Shown here: positions 8,635 through 18,218 of the stretch, piece after piece
How the letters are laid out: the number at the start of each line of letters is the position of its first letter
Numbering within the stretch: position 1 is the first letter of the stretch
Assembly: GCA_022794265.1 (NCBI GenBank)
Contig: JAAWEK010000003.1
Coordinates: 409,195 to 473,194 of the forward strand
Source: Lachnospiraceae bacterium
Lineage (GTDB): Bacteria > Bacillota > Clostridia > Lachnospirales > Lachnospiraceae
Length of the DNA stretch: 64,000 bases
Reading direction: 5' to 3'
Notes under the pieces: generated by a model
The model's database searches: none
Told to the model about the DNA's origin: nothing
The model's input: only the letters and a program-made list of their open reading frames with translations
Program-made: the position numbers and the translations under genes

Positions 8635-9831
8635 CTACTCAAAAGAGTCCTTAATTTTATCAAACAGTCCCTTTTTCTTTTTTCCTTCTTCTTTTCCGCC
8701 CTTCTCCTCTTTTCCTTCTTTCCGGTTTTCCTTTCCAACATTCAGGCTTCCGCCCATAGCCTCGTCAAATGCCCGCAGTGCTTCTTTCTGTTCATTGGTC
8801 AGTCGTTCTGGTACCTGTATCACCAGTGTTACAATATGGTCACCCCGGATGGATTTATTTCTGAGGGTTGGGATTCCTTTTCCTCGCAATCTGACTTTGG
8901 TGCCGGTTTTGGTTCCCGGCTTGATGTTAAAGAGAACTTCTCCATCAATGGTCTTAATACGGATATCACCGCCCAGAGCTGCCTGGGCAAAAGTTATTGG
9001 CGACTCTGAGTAAACGGTATAATCCTGCCGCTCAAATACCGGATGACGGGAAATCACAACTTCTACCAGCAGGTCTCCACGCTCGCCACCATTTATCCCC
9101 GGTTCTCCTTTATCCCTGATTTTAATGCTCTGTCCGTTATCGATTCCGGCCGGAACCGTAATCTGTATCTTCTTTCTGACACTCTTATAACCGGTACCGT
9201 AACAATCCGGACATTTATCTTTGACAATCTTTCCTTTTCCTTTACAATCCGGACAGGTTTGTACATTCCGAACCATTCCAAACAGGGACTGCTGTGTATA
9301 AACCACCTGCCCCTTTCCACCACATTTCGAACAGGTCTCCGGTGTGGTTCCGGCTTTTGCACCGCTTCCATGACAGGTGGCACATTCTTCTTTCAGAGTT
9401 ATATCGATTTCCTTTTCACACCCAAAAGCTGCCTCTTCAAAAGTAACACGGATACTGGTTCTTAAATTTGCACCTCTCTGCGGACCGTTATTGTTCCGGC
9501 GGCTTCTTCCGCCGCCAAACATACCTCCGAAAATATCACCGAAGATATCGCCCATATCGTCAAAATTAAAATCAAAACCGCCTGCTCCGCCTCCTGCTCC
9601 GCCTTCAAAAGCTGCATGGCCAAACTGATCATATCTCTGTCGTTTTTCAGCATCACTTAAAACTGCATAGGCTTCGCTTGCTTCTTTAAATTTTGCCTCA
9701 GCCTCTTTATCTCCGGGATTGGTATCAGGATGATACTTTTTTGCAAGTATGCGGTAGGCTTTTTTTATCGCTGCATCATCTGCGTTTCTGTCAACGCCCA
9801 GCACTTCGTAGTAATCTCTTTTATCTGCCAT
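8635..9831 (-). CDS. dnaJ: Chaperone DnaJ (Hsp40)
   Basis: 398 residues. Co-chaperone that delivers substrates to DnaK and stimulates its ATPase. J domain with HPD (KYHPDTNPG, about residue 33), a long Gly/Phe-rich linker, four zinc repeats ([32 protein letters not shown]) and C-terminal substrate domains; the last 30 residues are unusually Lys/Glu/Gly-rich. The start is ATG 9831 after AGGGGAATT; the 14-codon longer frame has no ribosome binding site. Last gene of the CIRCE-controlled operon. Confidence 0.97.
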   Translation of the reverse strand: MADKRDYYEVLGVDRNADDAAIKKAYRILAKKYHPDTNPGDKEAEAKFKEASEAYAVLSDAEKRQRYDQFGHAAFEGGAGGGAGGFDFNFDDMGDIFGDIFGGMFGGGRSRRNNNGPQRGANLRTSIRVTFEEAAFGCEKEIDITLKEECATCHGSGAKAGTTPETCSKCGGKGQVVYTQQSLFGMVRNVQTCPDCKGKGKIVKDKCPDCYGTGYKSVRKKIQITVPAGIDNGQSIKIRDKGEPGINGGERGDLLVEVVISRHPVFERQDYTVYSESPITFAQAALGGDIRIKTIDGEVLFNIKPGTKTGTKVRLRGKGIPTLRNKSIRGDHIVTLVIQVPERLTNEQKEALRAFDEAMGGSLNVGKENRKEGKEEKGGKEEGKKKKGLFDKIKDSFE

Positions 9832-9872
9832 AATAATTCCCCTGACTTTAATAATATAATGTAATACGTGCA

Positions 9873-9899
9873 AAGTCTGACTGTTTACCAGTCAGACTT
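9873..9899 (-). other. Stem-loop between dnaK and dnaJ
   Basis: An 11-bp perfect inverted repeat (AAGTCTGACTG, loop of five, complement) lies in the dnaK-dnaJ gap. No T-run follows on the minus strand, so it is more likely an RNA-processing or stability element that separates dnaK and dnaJ expression. Confidence 0.6.
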
Positions 9900-9935
9900 A
9901 CACCCTTGTTAAAAGTTCATAAAACGCTTTGTTAA

Positions 9936-11903
<1,968 letters not shown>

Positions 11904-11913
11904 TCATCAGGCT

Positions 11914-12576
11914 TTAATTTGCCACCTTAACCATACTATGACGTACTACAGATTCTTTATACATATAACCTTTCTGAAGTACCTCAATGACCTCATTATC
12001 TCCATACGTTTCATCTTCCACATGCATAACCGCATTATGGAGATTCGGATCAAATTCTCTGCCTTCCGCTTCAATTTCACTGACACCACACTCATTTAAT
12101 GTAGTTAGAAGCTGTTTATAAATCTTATCCATACCTTCTGCAAACGGTGTATTCTTTTCTTCTTCCGAAACAGCTTTGAATCCTCGTTCAAAATTATCTA
12201 CCACCGGCAATATTTTTTCTATGATATCTTTTGCACCGATTTCATACATGGAAGCTTTTTCTTTTTCGGAACGTTTACGGAAATTATCAAATTCAGCAAA
12301 GGTTCTCTTATATTTATCCGTCAGTTCCTCAATCAACTCATCTTTCTTATCTTTTTTCCTGTCCTTTTTAAAAAAGCCCTTTTTCTCACCTTCTTTGGAA
12401 TCGGCTGTCTTTCCGGTCATTTCTTCCTCTTCCGTATTCTCCTGCACATCTCCCAAATCAGCTGCTGGTTCTTCACTTAATCCGTCGGATTCATTTTCCG
12501 GTTCTGTACTTATTGTTTCTTCATTCTTCATAGTTTCTTCATTCTCTTGATTATCATTCATTTTATTATCTGCCAA
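11914..12576 (-). CDS. grpE: Nucleotide exchange factor GrpE
   Basis: 220 residues. It exchanges ADP for ATP on DnaK. A long acidic, disordered N-terminus (about 80 residues of Glu, Thr and Ser) and a Lys-rich patch precede the coiled coil (LTDKYKRTFAEFDNFRKRSEKEK), and the C-terminal beta domain ends GYMYKESVVRHSMVKVAN. The start is TTG 12576, eight bases after AGGTGG; the ATG at 12561 is the alternative. Confidence 0.95.
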   Translation of the reverse strand: MADNKMNDNQENEETMKNEETISTEPENESDGLSEEPAADLGDVQENTEEEEMTGKTADSKEGEKKGFFKKDRKKDKKDELIEELTDKYKRTFAEFDNFRKRSEKEKASMYEIGAKDIIEKILPVVDNFERGFKAVSEEEKNTPFAEGMDKIYKQLLTTLNECGVSEIEAEGREFDPNLHNAVMHVEDETYGDNEVIEVLQKGYMYKESVVRHSMVKVAN

Positions 12577-12633
12577 TCTTATTACCACCTTTCTATACAT
12601 CTGTATGTTATAATTATAACTCTTAATGATTCT

Positions 12634-13689
12634 TTAAATCTGTTTTTTAAAAGCTTCATCCAATTGAGTTTTTACAGTCTTTAGTGTTTCCACTACTTTT
12701 TCATAATCCATCCGCTTCGGACCGATAATTCCGATTGTTCCCTGTACTCCTTCTTCTATTTCATAAGTAGCCGTAACAACACTGCAGTCCTTCATCGTCT
12801 GAACCGGTGTTTCATTTCCGATATATACCTGTATCCCATTACCCTCTGCATGTTCCATGGTATCAATGACCAAATCCGTTAGCATTTTTTTCTCTTCAAA
12901 TGTACTGATAATCTCCTGAGCCTTTGTATTATCACTTAATTCCGGATATTTAAATATATTGGTAGCTCCGCTGGTATATATTTTCAATTCTTCATCGCCA
13001 GCCAGCGCCAATCCAATGGCATCGATGATATCTCTTACCAATTCCATCTGTTCCATCGCCTGACCAGTCATTTTTGATATAATTCCAATATTCATTTCTT
13101 CCAGTGTCAGCCCGTTCAGACTGCTGTTAAACAAAATGTTAAGCTTCAGAAGTATCTCATTATCAATTTCTTCTTTCAGCGGAATAATCCGGTTTCGAAT
13201 GATATTCCCTTCCAAAACTACCACACATAACAGTTTATCTTCCTCCAGCATGGACAACTGAATAAATTTCAGTTTCTTGGAATTGCTAAGTCTCGGTGCG
13301 CTGATCATAGTGGCATAATTCGTATTGTTTGCAAGAAGTTTTGCTGTATTCTGCAAAAGTTCTTCCACCTTTTCCACCTTTTCAACAAGAAATCCTTTCA
13401 TGTCTTCCAGGTCTTTTTCTTTCTCATTCAGTTCAGACATCTTCTGTTCCATCATATTATCTACATACAAACGGTAGCCTTTATCTGATGGAATCCGTCC
13501 GGCTGAGGTATGAGGCTGTAAGATATAGCCCATTTCTTCCAAATCAGACATTTCATTTCGAATTGTTGCAGAACTCAGTTTCAAATCAGTGTCCTTGGAA
13601 ATTGTTCTGGAACCCACAGGTTCTCCTGTTTCAAGGTAATTCCGAATAATAGCCTTTAATATTTTAAGTTTTCTATCATCAAGTTCCAT
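12634..13689 (-). CDS. hrcA: Heat-inducible transcription repressor HrcA
   Basis: 351 residues. Repressor that binds CIRCE and controls this operon. The N-terminal winged helix (LKILKAIIRNYLETGEPVGSRTIS...SSATIRNEMSDLEEMGYI) is followed by LQPHTSAGRIPSDKGYR and the GAF-like core. The start ATG 13689 follows AGGTGTGC; an 11-codon longer frame was rejected for lack of a ribosome binding site. First gene of hrcA-grpE-dnaK-dnaJ; autoregulated through the CIRCE upstream. Confidence 0.96.
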   Translation of the reverse strand: MELDDRKLKILKAIIRNYLETGEPVGSRTISKDTDLKLSSATIRNEMSDLEEMGYILQPHTSAGRIPSDKGYRLYVDNMMEQKMSELNEKEKDLEDMKGFLVEKVEKVEELLQNTAKLLANNTNYATMISAPRLSNSKKLKFIQLSMLEEDKLLCVVVLEGNIIRNRIIPLKEEIDNEILLKLNILFNSSLNGLTLEEMNIGIISKMTGQAMEQMELVRDIIDAIGLALAGDEELKIYTSGATNIFKYPELSDNTKAQEIISTFEEKKMLTDLVIDTMEHAEGNGIQVYIGNETPVQTMKDCSVVTATYEIEEGVQGTIGIIGPKRMDYEKVVETLKTVKTQLDEAFKKQI

Positions 13690-13755
13690 GCACACCTTTC
13701 CTTTCTCTGATGTCTCAAACATGAGTCTGATGTTTTACACTTATATTTTGTTTTG

Positions 13756-13782
13756 TTAGCACTCACCTTGAAAGAGTGCTAA
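13756..13782 (-). promoter_or_regulatory. CIRCE operator for HrcA
   Basis: Perfect TTAGCACTC-N9-GAGTGCTAA, the consensus HrcA binding site. It lies 12 bases downstream of the -10 of the hrcA promoter, so a bound repressor would block initiation and early transcription. Confidence 0.97.
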
Positions 13783-13794
13783 TTTCTATTACAT

Positions 13795-13823
13795 AAAATA
13801 GCACTCCTACATCAATTTGTCAA
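13795..13823 (-). promoter_or_regulatory. Sigma-A promoter of hrcA-grpE-dnaK-dnaJ
   Basis: TTGACA and TATTTT are 17 bases apart on the minus strand, directly upstream of CIRCE. Confidence 0.8.
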
Positions 13824-13906
13824 TATATTTTTTTGTATTTTTTAATTTTATTTTTCAGACCAGTATTCAATCCTCCCCTGTATTCCGGAAAACCGGACAC
13901 GAAAAT

Positions 13907-14893
13907 TCACCGGATAGCATTGCACCCTTTATGCAACACTTTCAGAAACCTTTGCTCAATCACTTTTTCTATATTCAAATTCTCACATAACCGTTCTCTA
14001 GAATCAGAAAACAATAATCCTCCAGCCATTGCCGCATGTCCGCCGCCATTGCCGATTCCCTCCAATGCATTTGATACCAGCATTCCTGCATGAACATCAT
14101 CCATCATACTTCTGACTGAAAATTTATAACCTCCGTTTCTGTCCGCATATACAACAGAGCCTGATACTTCATTCAGGGATAAAATAAACTCGGATATCAT
14201 AGCAATCAATGCATCGTTGCAGCTGAAAGGTATATACACAAATCCAATCCCATCAATAATATGAATGTTCTCGATTGCAGCACCATATGCTTTCAAATCG
14301 CCCAGTTCCATTGTATTCACCCATAACTTCATTATTTTATGATTATCCGCCTGTCGGTGTAAATATCCGAACATCTCAATATCAAGTTCCGTTACCCCTC
14401 TGGACATGGAAGAAGTATCCATACGAAGCCCGTATAAAAGTGCAGTTGCGACATCTGTATCCATATCCGTTCCACTTTCATAATAATAATGTGCCACAAT
14501 ACTGGAACAGGCTCCCACGATCCGAATATCCGAAAATTTATAATTGCATTGGATAAATGTGGGATGATGGTCAATACATGCCACCTCATCGCCAATCAAA
14601 TCAGTAAAATTTGCATTGTATTTCTGGCCATCAACGGTTACTATATAATCTTCTTTCTTCATATCTCTGCACTCCGATGCTGGATAAATTTCCATGCCAA
14701 ACTCCATAACCATACGTTTTGCAGAAAGTGTATCCAGACTTCCGTCATAACATAACTTCGTCTCCACACCATATTTTTTCAAAAACTGCTGCAGACCGTA
14801 AGCACTTGCCAAAGCATCCGGATCCGGAAAGTTATGGGTCTGGAGATATGTTTTATGTCCTGTTAAAAGTTCCGTTAAAGCTTTCCATTTCAC
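13907..14893 (-). CDS. DHH family phosphoesterase (NrnA-like)
   Basis: 328 residues. DHH/DHHA1 protein related to nano-RNase/PAP phosphatase NrnA. Metal motifs: NFPDPDALASAYGL near residue 21, VDGQ near 87, CIDHHPT near 108; the DHHA1 end carries GNGGGHAAMAGG near 285. Substrate (nanoRNA, pAp or cyclic dinucleotide products) cannot be told from sequence. It follows dut on the same strand with repeat copy A between. It is one of three DHH proteins in this window. Confidence 0.85.
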   Translation of the reverse strand: MKWKALTELLTGHKTYLQTHNFPDPDALASAYGLQQFLKKYGVETKLCYDGSLDTLSAKRMVMEFGMEIYPASECRDMKKEDYIVTVDGQKYNANFTDLIGDEVACIDHHPTFIQCNYKFSDIRIVGACSSIVAHYYYESGTDMDTDVATALLYGLRMDTSSMSRGVTELDIEMFGYLHRQADNHKIMKLWVNTMELGDLKAYGAAIENIHIIDGIGFVYIPFSCNDALIAMISEFILSLNEVSGSVVYADRNGGYKFSVRSMMDDVHAGMLVSNALEGIGNGGGHAAMAGGLLFSDSRERLCENLNIEKVIEQRFLKVLHKGCNAIR

Positions 14894-14933
14894 TTCTGAA
14901 AATTCCTTTCTTTATCTTTCATGTATATTATAT

Positions 14934-14972
14934 GATTGCGAAACTTCTGACCTGTGACTATGAGTTTCGCAA
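14934..14972. repeat. Palindromic repeat, copy A
   Basis: TTGCGAAACT and AGTTTCGCAA arms flank a conserved 17-base centre containing TCTGACCTGTGACT. It sits between dut and the DHH gene. Its reverse complement matches the copies at 15449, 15582 and 20858. Confidence 0.8.
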
Positions 14973-14976
14973 ATGT

Positions 14977-15411
14977 TTATCGTTTTCCGGTACTTCCGAT
15001 TCCTCCCCTGTTTTCGCCATTCAGTGCTTCTACTTCCTCAAACTCTACCTTTGGCTGATGTTCCATAATTCTGAACTGACAAATCCGGTCATTTACTTCT
15101 ACTACCGTATCCCGCATGGCAATTGCCGGAAAATAAAACCAGTCCTCTGGTCCACAGTAACTCTCATCCACAACTCCCACAGAATTTGCCTGAATAATCC
15201 CAAAATTTTTATATGTACTGCTTCGTGGTGCGATATGGGCTTCATATCCGTCCGGCAACTGCATTGCGACGCCAAGATTAATTAATTTAAACTCTCCTTT
15301 TTTTAATTCCACACGCTCTGCCGAACGCAAATCAATCCAGTCGGATTTTCCGTCTATATACCTCAGACGTTCTATTTCATCACTTAAATATTGAATCATT
15401 ATTTTTTTCAT
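14977..15411 (-). CDS. dut: dUTP diphosphatase
   Basis: 144 residues, typical trimeric dUTPase length. It hydrolyses dUTP to dUMP, keeping uracil out of DNA. Motifs: DLRSAE (motif 1), [12 protein letters not shown] (motif 2), [12 protein letters not shown] (motif 3 with the catalytic Asp), RICQFRIM (motif 4) and [10 protein letters not shown] (motif 5, the phosphate-binding arm). ATG at 15411 has AAGGAATTG upstream. Divergent from argH across a 400-base gap that is mainly a palindromic element. Confidence 0.93.
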   Translation of the reverse strand: MKKIMIQYLSDEIERLRYIDGKSDWIDLRSAERVELKKGEFKLINLGVAMQLPDGYEAHIAPRSSTYKNFGIIQANSVGVVDESYCGPEDWFYFPAIAMRDTVVEVNDRICQFRIMEHQPKVEFEEVEALNGENRGGIGSTGKR

Positions 15412-15448
15412 ACTGTAAATACAATTCCTTTCTATTTATTATTTTAAT

Positions 15449-15621
15449 CAGGCGATTGCGAAACTCATAGTTACAGGTCAGAAGTTTCAACGACTTGCGA
15501 CTTTAGACGAACAATTTTGGTTTCTTTGCCCGCTGTATGCGAACAAGAAGGCCGAAATTGTCCGGCTAACGGAATGAGAGCGAAATTTCTGACCTGTAAC
15601 TATGAGTTTCGCAATTACCTG
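15449..15621. repeat. MITE-like element: repeat copies B and C as a 40-bp inverted pair
   Basis: Two 40-base arms (15449-15488 and 15582-15621) are inverted and differ at only three positions, each starting CAGG..ATTGCGAAACTC. They enclose 93 bases with a nested stem (ACAATTTTGG with CCGAAATTGT). The arms are the same sequence family as copies A and D. No open reading frame with a ribosome binding site lies inside. Nothing else was seen in the dut-argH gap except a TATAAT box at 15730-15735 that may serve argH, with a poor -35. Confidence 0.75.
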
Positions 15622-15810
15622 TAATATTCTAATTATAGCATATACCTTGAGAAAGAAAAAGGCAGCATTCTTCCTCGATAGTATAATTATAATAGCTACA
15701 AAACCCTTTTCCAATTCTTTTAATTATGTTATAATCGACCATGGTTTATTGTTATATGTTAAAACGATATGAAAATTTCAGATATTACACAGGAAAGGCA
15801 GGAATCTATT

Positions 15811-17184
15811 ATGAAATTATGGGGCGGACGTTTCACCAAAGAAACCAACCGGTTAGTTCATAACTTCAATGCATCTATTTCATTTGACCAAAAATTTTAT
15901 AAACAGGATATACGGGGAAGCATTGCCCATGTTACCATGCTGGCAAAACAGGGAATTTTATCCGACGAAGACCGGGATATCATTATAAACGGATTAGAAA
16001 ACATTTTATCCGATATCGAAAACGGAACACTGGATTTTTCACCGGAGTCCGAAGATATACACAGTTTTATAGAACAAAATCTGATTGAACGTGTAGGCGA
16101 AGCGGGCAAACGGTTACATACGGGCCGCAGCCGGAACGACCAGGTAGCCCTGGACATGAAACTTTACACCAGGGATGAACTGGATGAAATTGACGGTTTA
16201 TTAAAAAACCTTTTAGTTTCTGTATTAAAAGTTATGGAAGATAATTTAGAAACATATATGCCAGGATTTACCCATTTGCAAAAAGCTCAGCCCATTACTC
16301 TCGCACACCATTTTGGCGCCTATTTTGAAATGTTCCGTCGGGACAGAAGCCGGATCAGCGACATCCGTTCCAGAATGAATCTCTGTCCGCTAGGTTCCGG
16401 AGCCCTTGCCGGCACCACATACCCTCTGGACAGGGATTATACTGCTTCTCTTCTGGAATTTGACGGTCCGACCCTGAACAGTATGGATTCTGTATCTGAC
16501 CGGGATTATCTGATTGAACTGCTCTCAGCTCTATCTACCATTATGATGCATTTAAGCCGGTTCAGCGAGGAAATTATTATCTGGAATTCCAATGAATACC
16601 GTTTTGTGGAAATTGACGATTCCTACAGTACTGGCAGCAGTATCATGCCTCAAAAAAAGAATCCGGATATTGCAGAGCTGGTACGCGGCAAAACTGGACG
16701 TGTCTACGGCGCACTTATGTCACTACTTACCACAATGAAAGGAATTCCTCTGGCATATAATAAAGATATGCAAGAAGATAAAGAACTCTCTTTCGATGCC
16801 ATTGACACGGTAAAAGGATGTATCACCCTGTTTACCGGAATGATAGACACCATGAAATTTAATCGGTCAGTGATGGAATCCAGCGCCAAAAACGGATTTA
16901 CCAATGCCACGGATGCCGCAGACTATCTGGTAAATCACGGCGTACCGTTCCGGGATGCACATGGGATTGTGGGACAGCTTGTACTGTTCTGTATAGAAAA
17001 AAATATTTCTCTGGACGATATGTCACTGGAAGAATTCCAGGCAATCAGTCCCGTATTTGAAGAAGATATCTATGAAGCCATCAGTCTGAAGACCTGTGTG
17101 GAAAAACGAACCACCATCGGCGCTCCGGGCAGAGAAGCAATGAGCCGTGTCATAGAAAACTGCAAAGATTATCTGAATCTGTAA
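15811..17184 (+). CDS. argH: Argininosuccinate lyase
   Basis: 457 residues. It splits argininosuccinate to arginine and fumarate. The fumarase/aspartase superfamily signature [16 protein letters not shown] lies near residue 280, [13 protein letters not shown] near 105, and [14 protein letters not shown] near 155. ATG 15811 follows AGGAATCTATT; an in-frame ATG 14 codons earlier has no ribosome binding site. It stands alone with its own terminator; argG is not adjacent. Confidence 0.97.
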   Translation: MKLWGGRFTKETNRLVHNFNASISFDQKFYKQDIRGSIAHVTMLAKQGILSDEDRDIIINGLENILSDIENGTLDFSPESEDIHSFIEQNLIERVGEAGKRLHTGRSRNDQVALDMKLYTRDELDEIDGLLKNLLVSVLKVMEDNLETYMPGFTHLQKAQPITLAHHFGAYFEMFRRDRSRISDIRSRMNLCPLGSGALAGTTYPLDRDYTASLLEFDGPTLNSMDSVSDRDYLIELLSALSTIMMHLSRFSEEIIIWNSNEYRFVEIDDSYSTGSSIMPQKKNPDIAELVRGKTGRVYGALMSLLTTMKGIPLAYNKDMQEDKELSFDAIDTVKGCITLFTGMIDTMKFNRSVMESSAKNGFTNATDAADYLVNHGVPFRDAHGIVGQLVLFCIEKNISLDDMSLEEFQAISPVFEEDIYEAISLKTCVEKRTTIGAPGREAMSRVIENCKDYLNL

Positions 17185-17185
17185 C

Positions 17186-17233
17186 AAAAACGGACAAGGA
17201 GCAGAAATTCTGCCATTCCTTGTCCGTTTTTCT
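17186..17233. terminator. Bidirectional terminator between argH and mscS
   Basis: A 13-bp perfect stem (AAACGGACAAGGA and complement) with T-runs on both strands lies between the convergent argH and MscS genes. Confidence 0.9.
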
Positions 17234-17234
17234 T

Positions 17235-18176
17235 CTAATTATCCAAATGCACCACCAGCTGATTAAAGGGAATTTCAATTCCTTTTTCATCAAAAATTTT
17301 TTTAATCCCCTCAGTCAAATCAAACTTAACAGTCCAGTAATCGGACGTCTGACACCAAACCCGAAGTCCCAGCGTTACCTGGCTGGAATCCAGATTGCTG
17401 ACAAAGGAAAATATTTCTTCTTCTTTCAATATCAGTGAGTGATTGTTTGCAAGGTTTTCCATTTCCATCTTTGCTACCGAAATATCTGCAGAATAGCTGA
17501 TGCCTACTTCAATATCTACCCGTCTTTTTTCAAAAGCAGAGGCATTGGTAAGACTGCTGTTTGACAGATTTCCATTGGGAATCACAACTTTTTTATTATC
17601 TGGTGTAATCAGCGTGGTATAACAGATATCTATCTGCTGAACAGTTCCTTCCCTTCCGGTTCCGCTTTCCGAAATATAATCTCCTACCTTAAAAGGCTTC
17701 ATCAGAAGTATCAGCACACCGCCGGCAAAATTGGATAAACTGCCCTGAAATGCCAAACCCAGAGCCAGACCTGCCGAACCAATAACAGCTATAAACGATG
17801 TCGTCTCAATTCCCAGCTGACCGCATATAGTAATTGCAAGAATCACAAATAAGATTGTTTTGATTAAAGAAAGTAAAAATTTCTTTACACTGATTTCCAT
17901 ATTTGCTTTATCAAAAAACTTATTACATATTTTTAATAAACATCGTATCAGTATTTTTCCAAATCCAAATATTACTATGGCAATCAGGATATTGATTCCG
18001 AAATTAATAATGGAAGGTACCATATTTTCCAAATGGTCCAAAAACTGATTGGCCTTTTCAACCGTTTCCTTTAATGATTCACCAATGACTTCTGTGGCCG
18101 GCTCCGTGGCCCCATCCACAGAAGTCTCTGCTATATCGGCTGCTGCCTTTATAATTCTATCCGCCAGCATTATCAA
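17235..18176 (-). CDS. Small-conductance mechanosensitive channel (MscS family)
   Basis: 313-residue inner membrane channel that opens on hypo-osmotic shock. Three hydrophobic segments are followed by the pore helix signature GSAGLALGLAFQGSLSNFAGGVLILLMKPF near residue 135 and the MscS beta domain (GTVQQIDICYTTLITPDNKKVVIPNGNLSN). The N-terminal 40 residues are amphipathic and possibly periplasmic. A TTG at 18176 lies eight bases after AGGA; the ATG two codons later is the alternative. Confidence 0.93.
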   Translation of the reverse strand: MIMLADRIIKAAADIAETSVDGATEPATEVIGESLKETVEKANQFLDHLENMVPSIINFGINILIAIVIFGFGKILIRCLLKICNKFFDKANMEISVKKFLLSLIKTILFVILAITICGQLGIETTSFIAVIGSAGLALGLAFQGSLSNFAGGVLILLMKPFKVGDYISESGTGREGTVQQIDICYTTLITPDNKKVVIPNGNLSNSSLTNASAFEKRRVDIEVGISYSADISVAKMEMENLANNHSLILKEEEIFSFVSNLDSSQVTLGLRVWCQTSDYWTVKFDLTEGIKKIFDEKGIEIPFNQLVVHLDN

Positions 18177-18218
18177 AATAATATCCTTTCTTCTATTGTA
18201 TTTATTTCAGCAATTCTC

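Noticed and set aside
13884-13897. Terminator after the DHH gene (TCCGG/CCGGA)
   Set aside because: Five-base stem and no T-run on the minus strand; too weak to call.
15487-15714. 75-codon minus-strand frame in the dut-argH gap
   Set aside because: It runs through the palindromic element, has no ribosome binding site and no recognisable domain.
15622-15810. T-box or arginine attenuator before argH
   Set aside because: No specifier-loop pattern or terminator/antiterminator pair was seen; only a TATAAT box.
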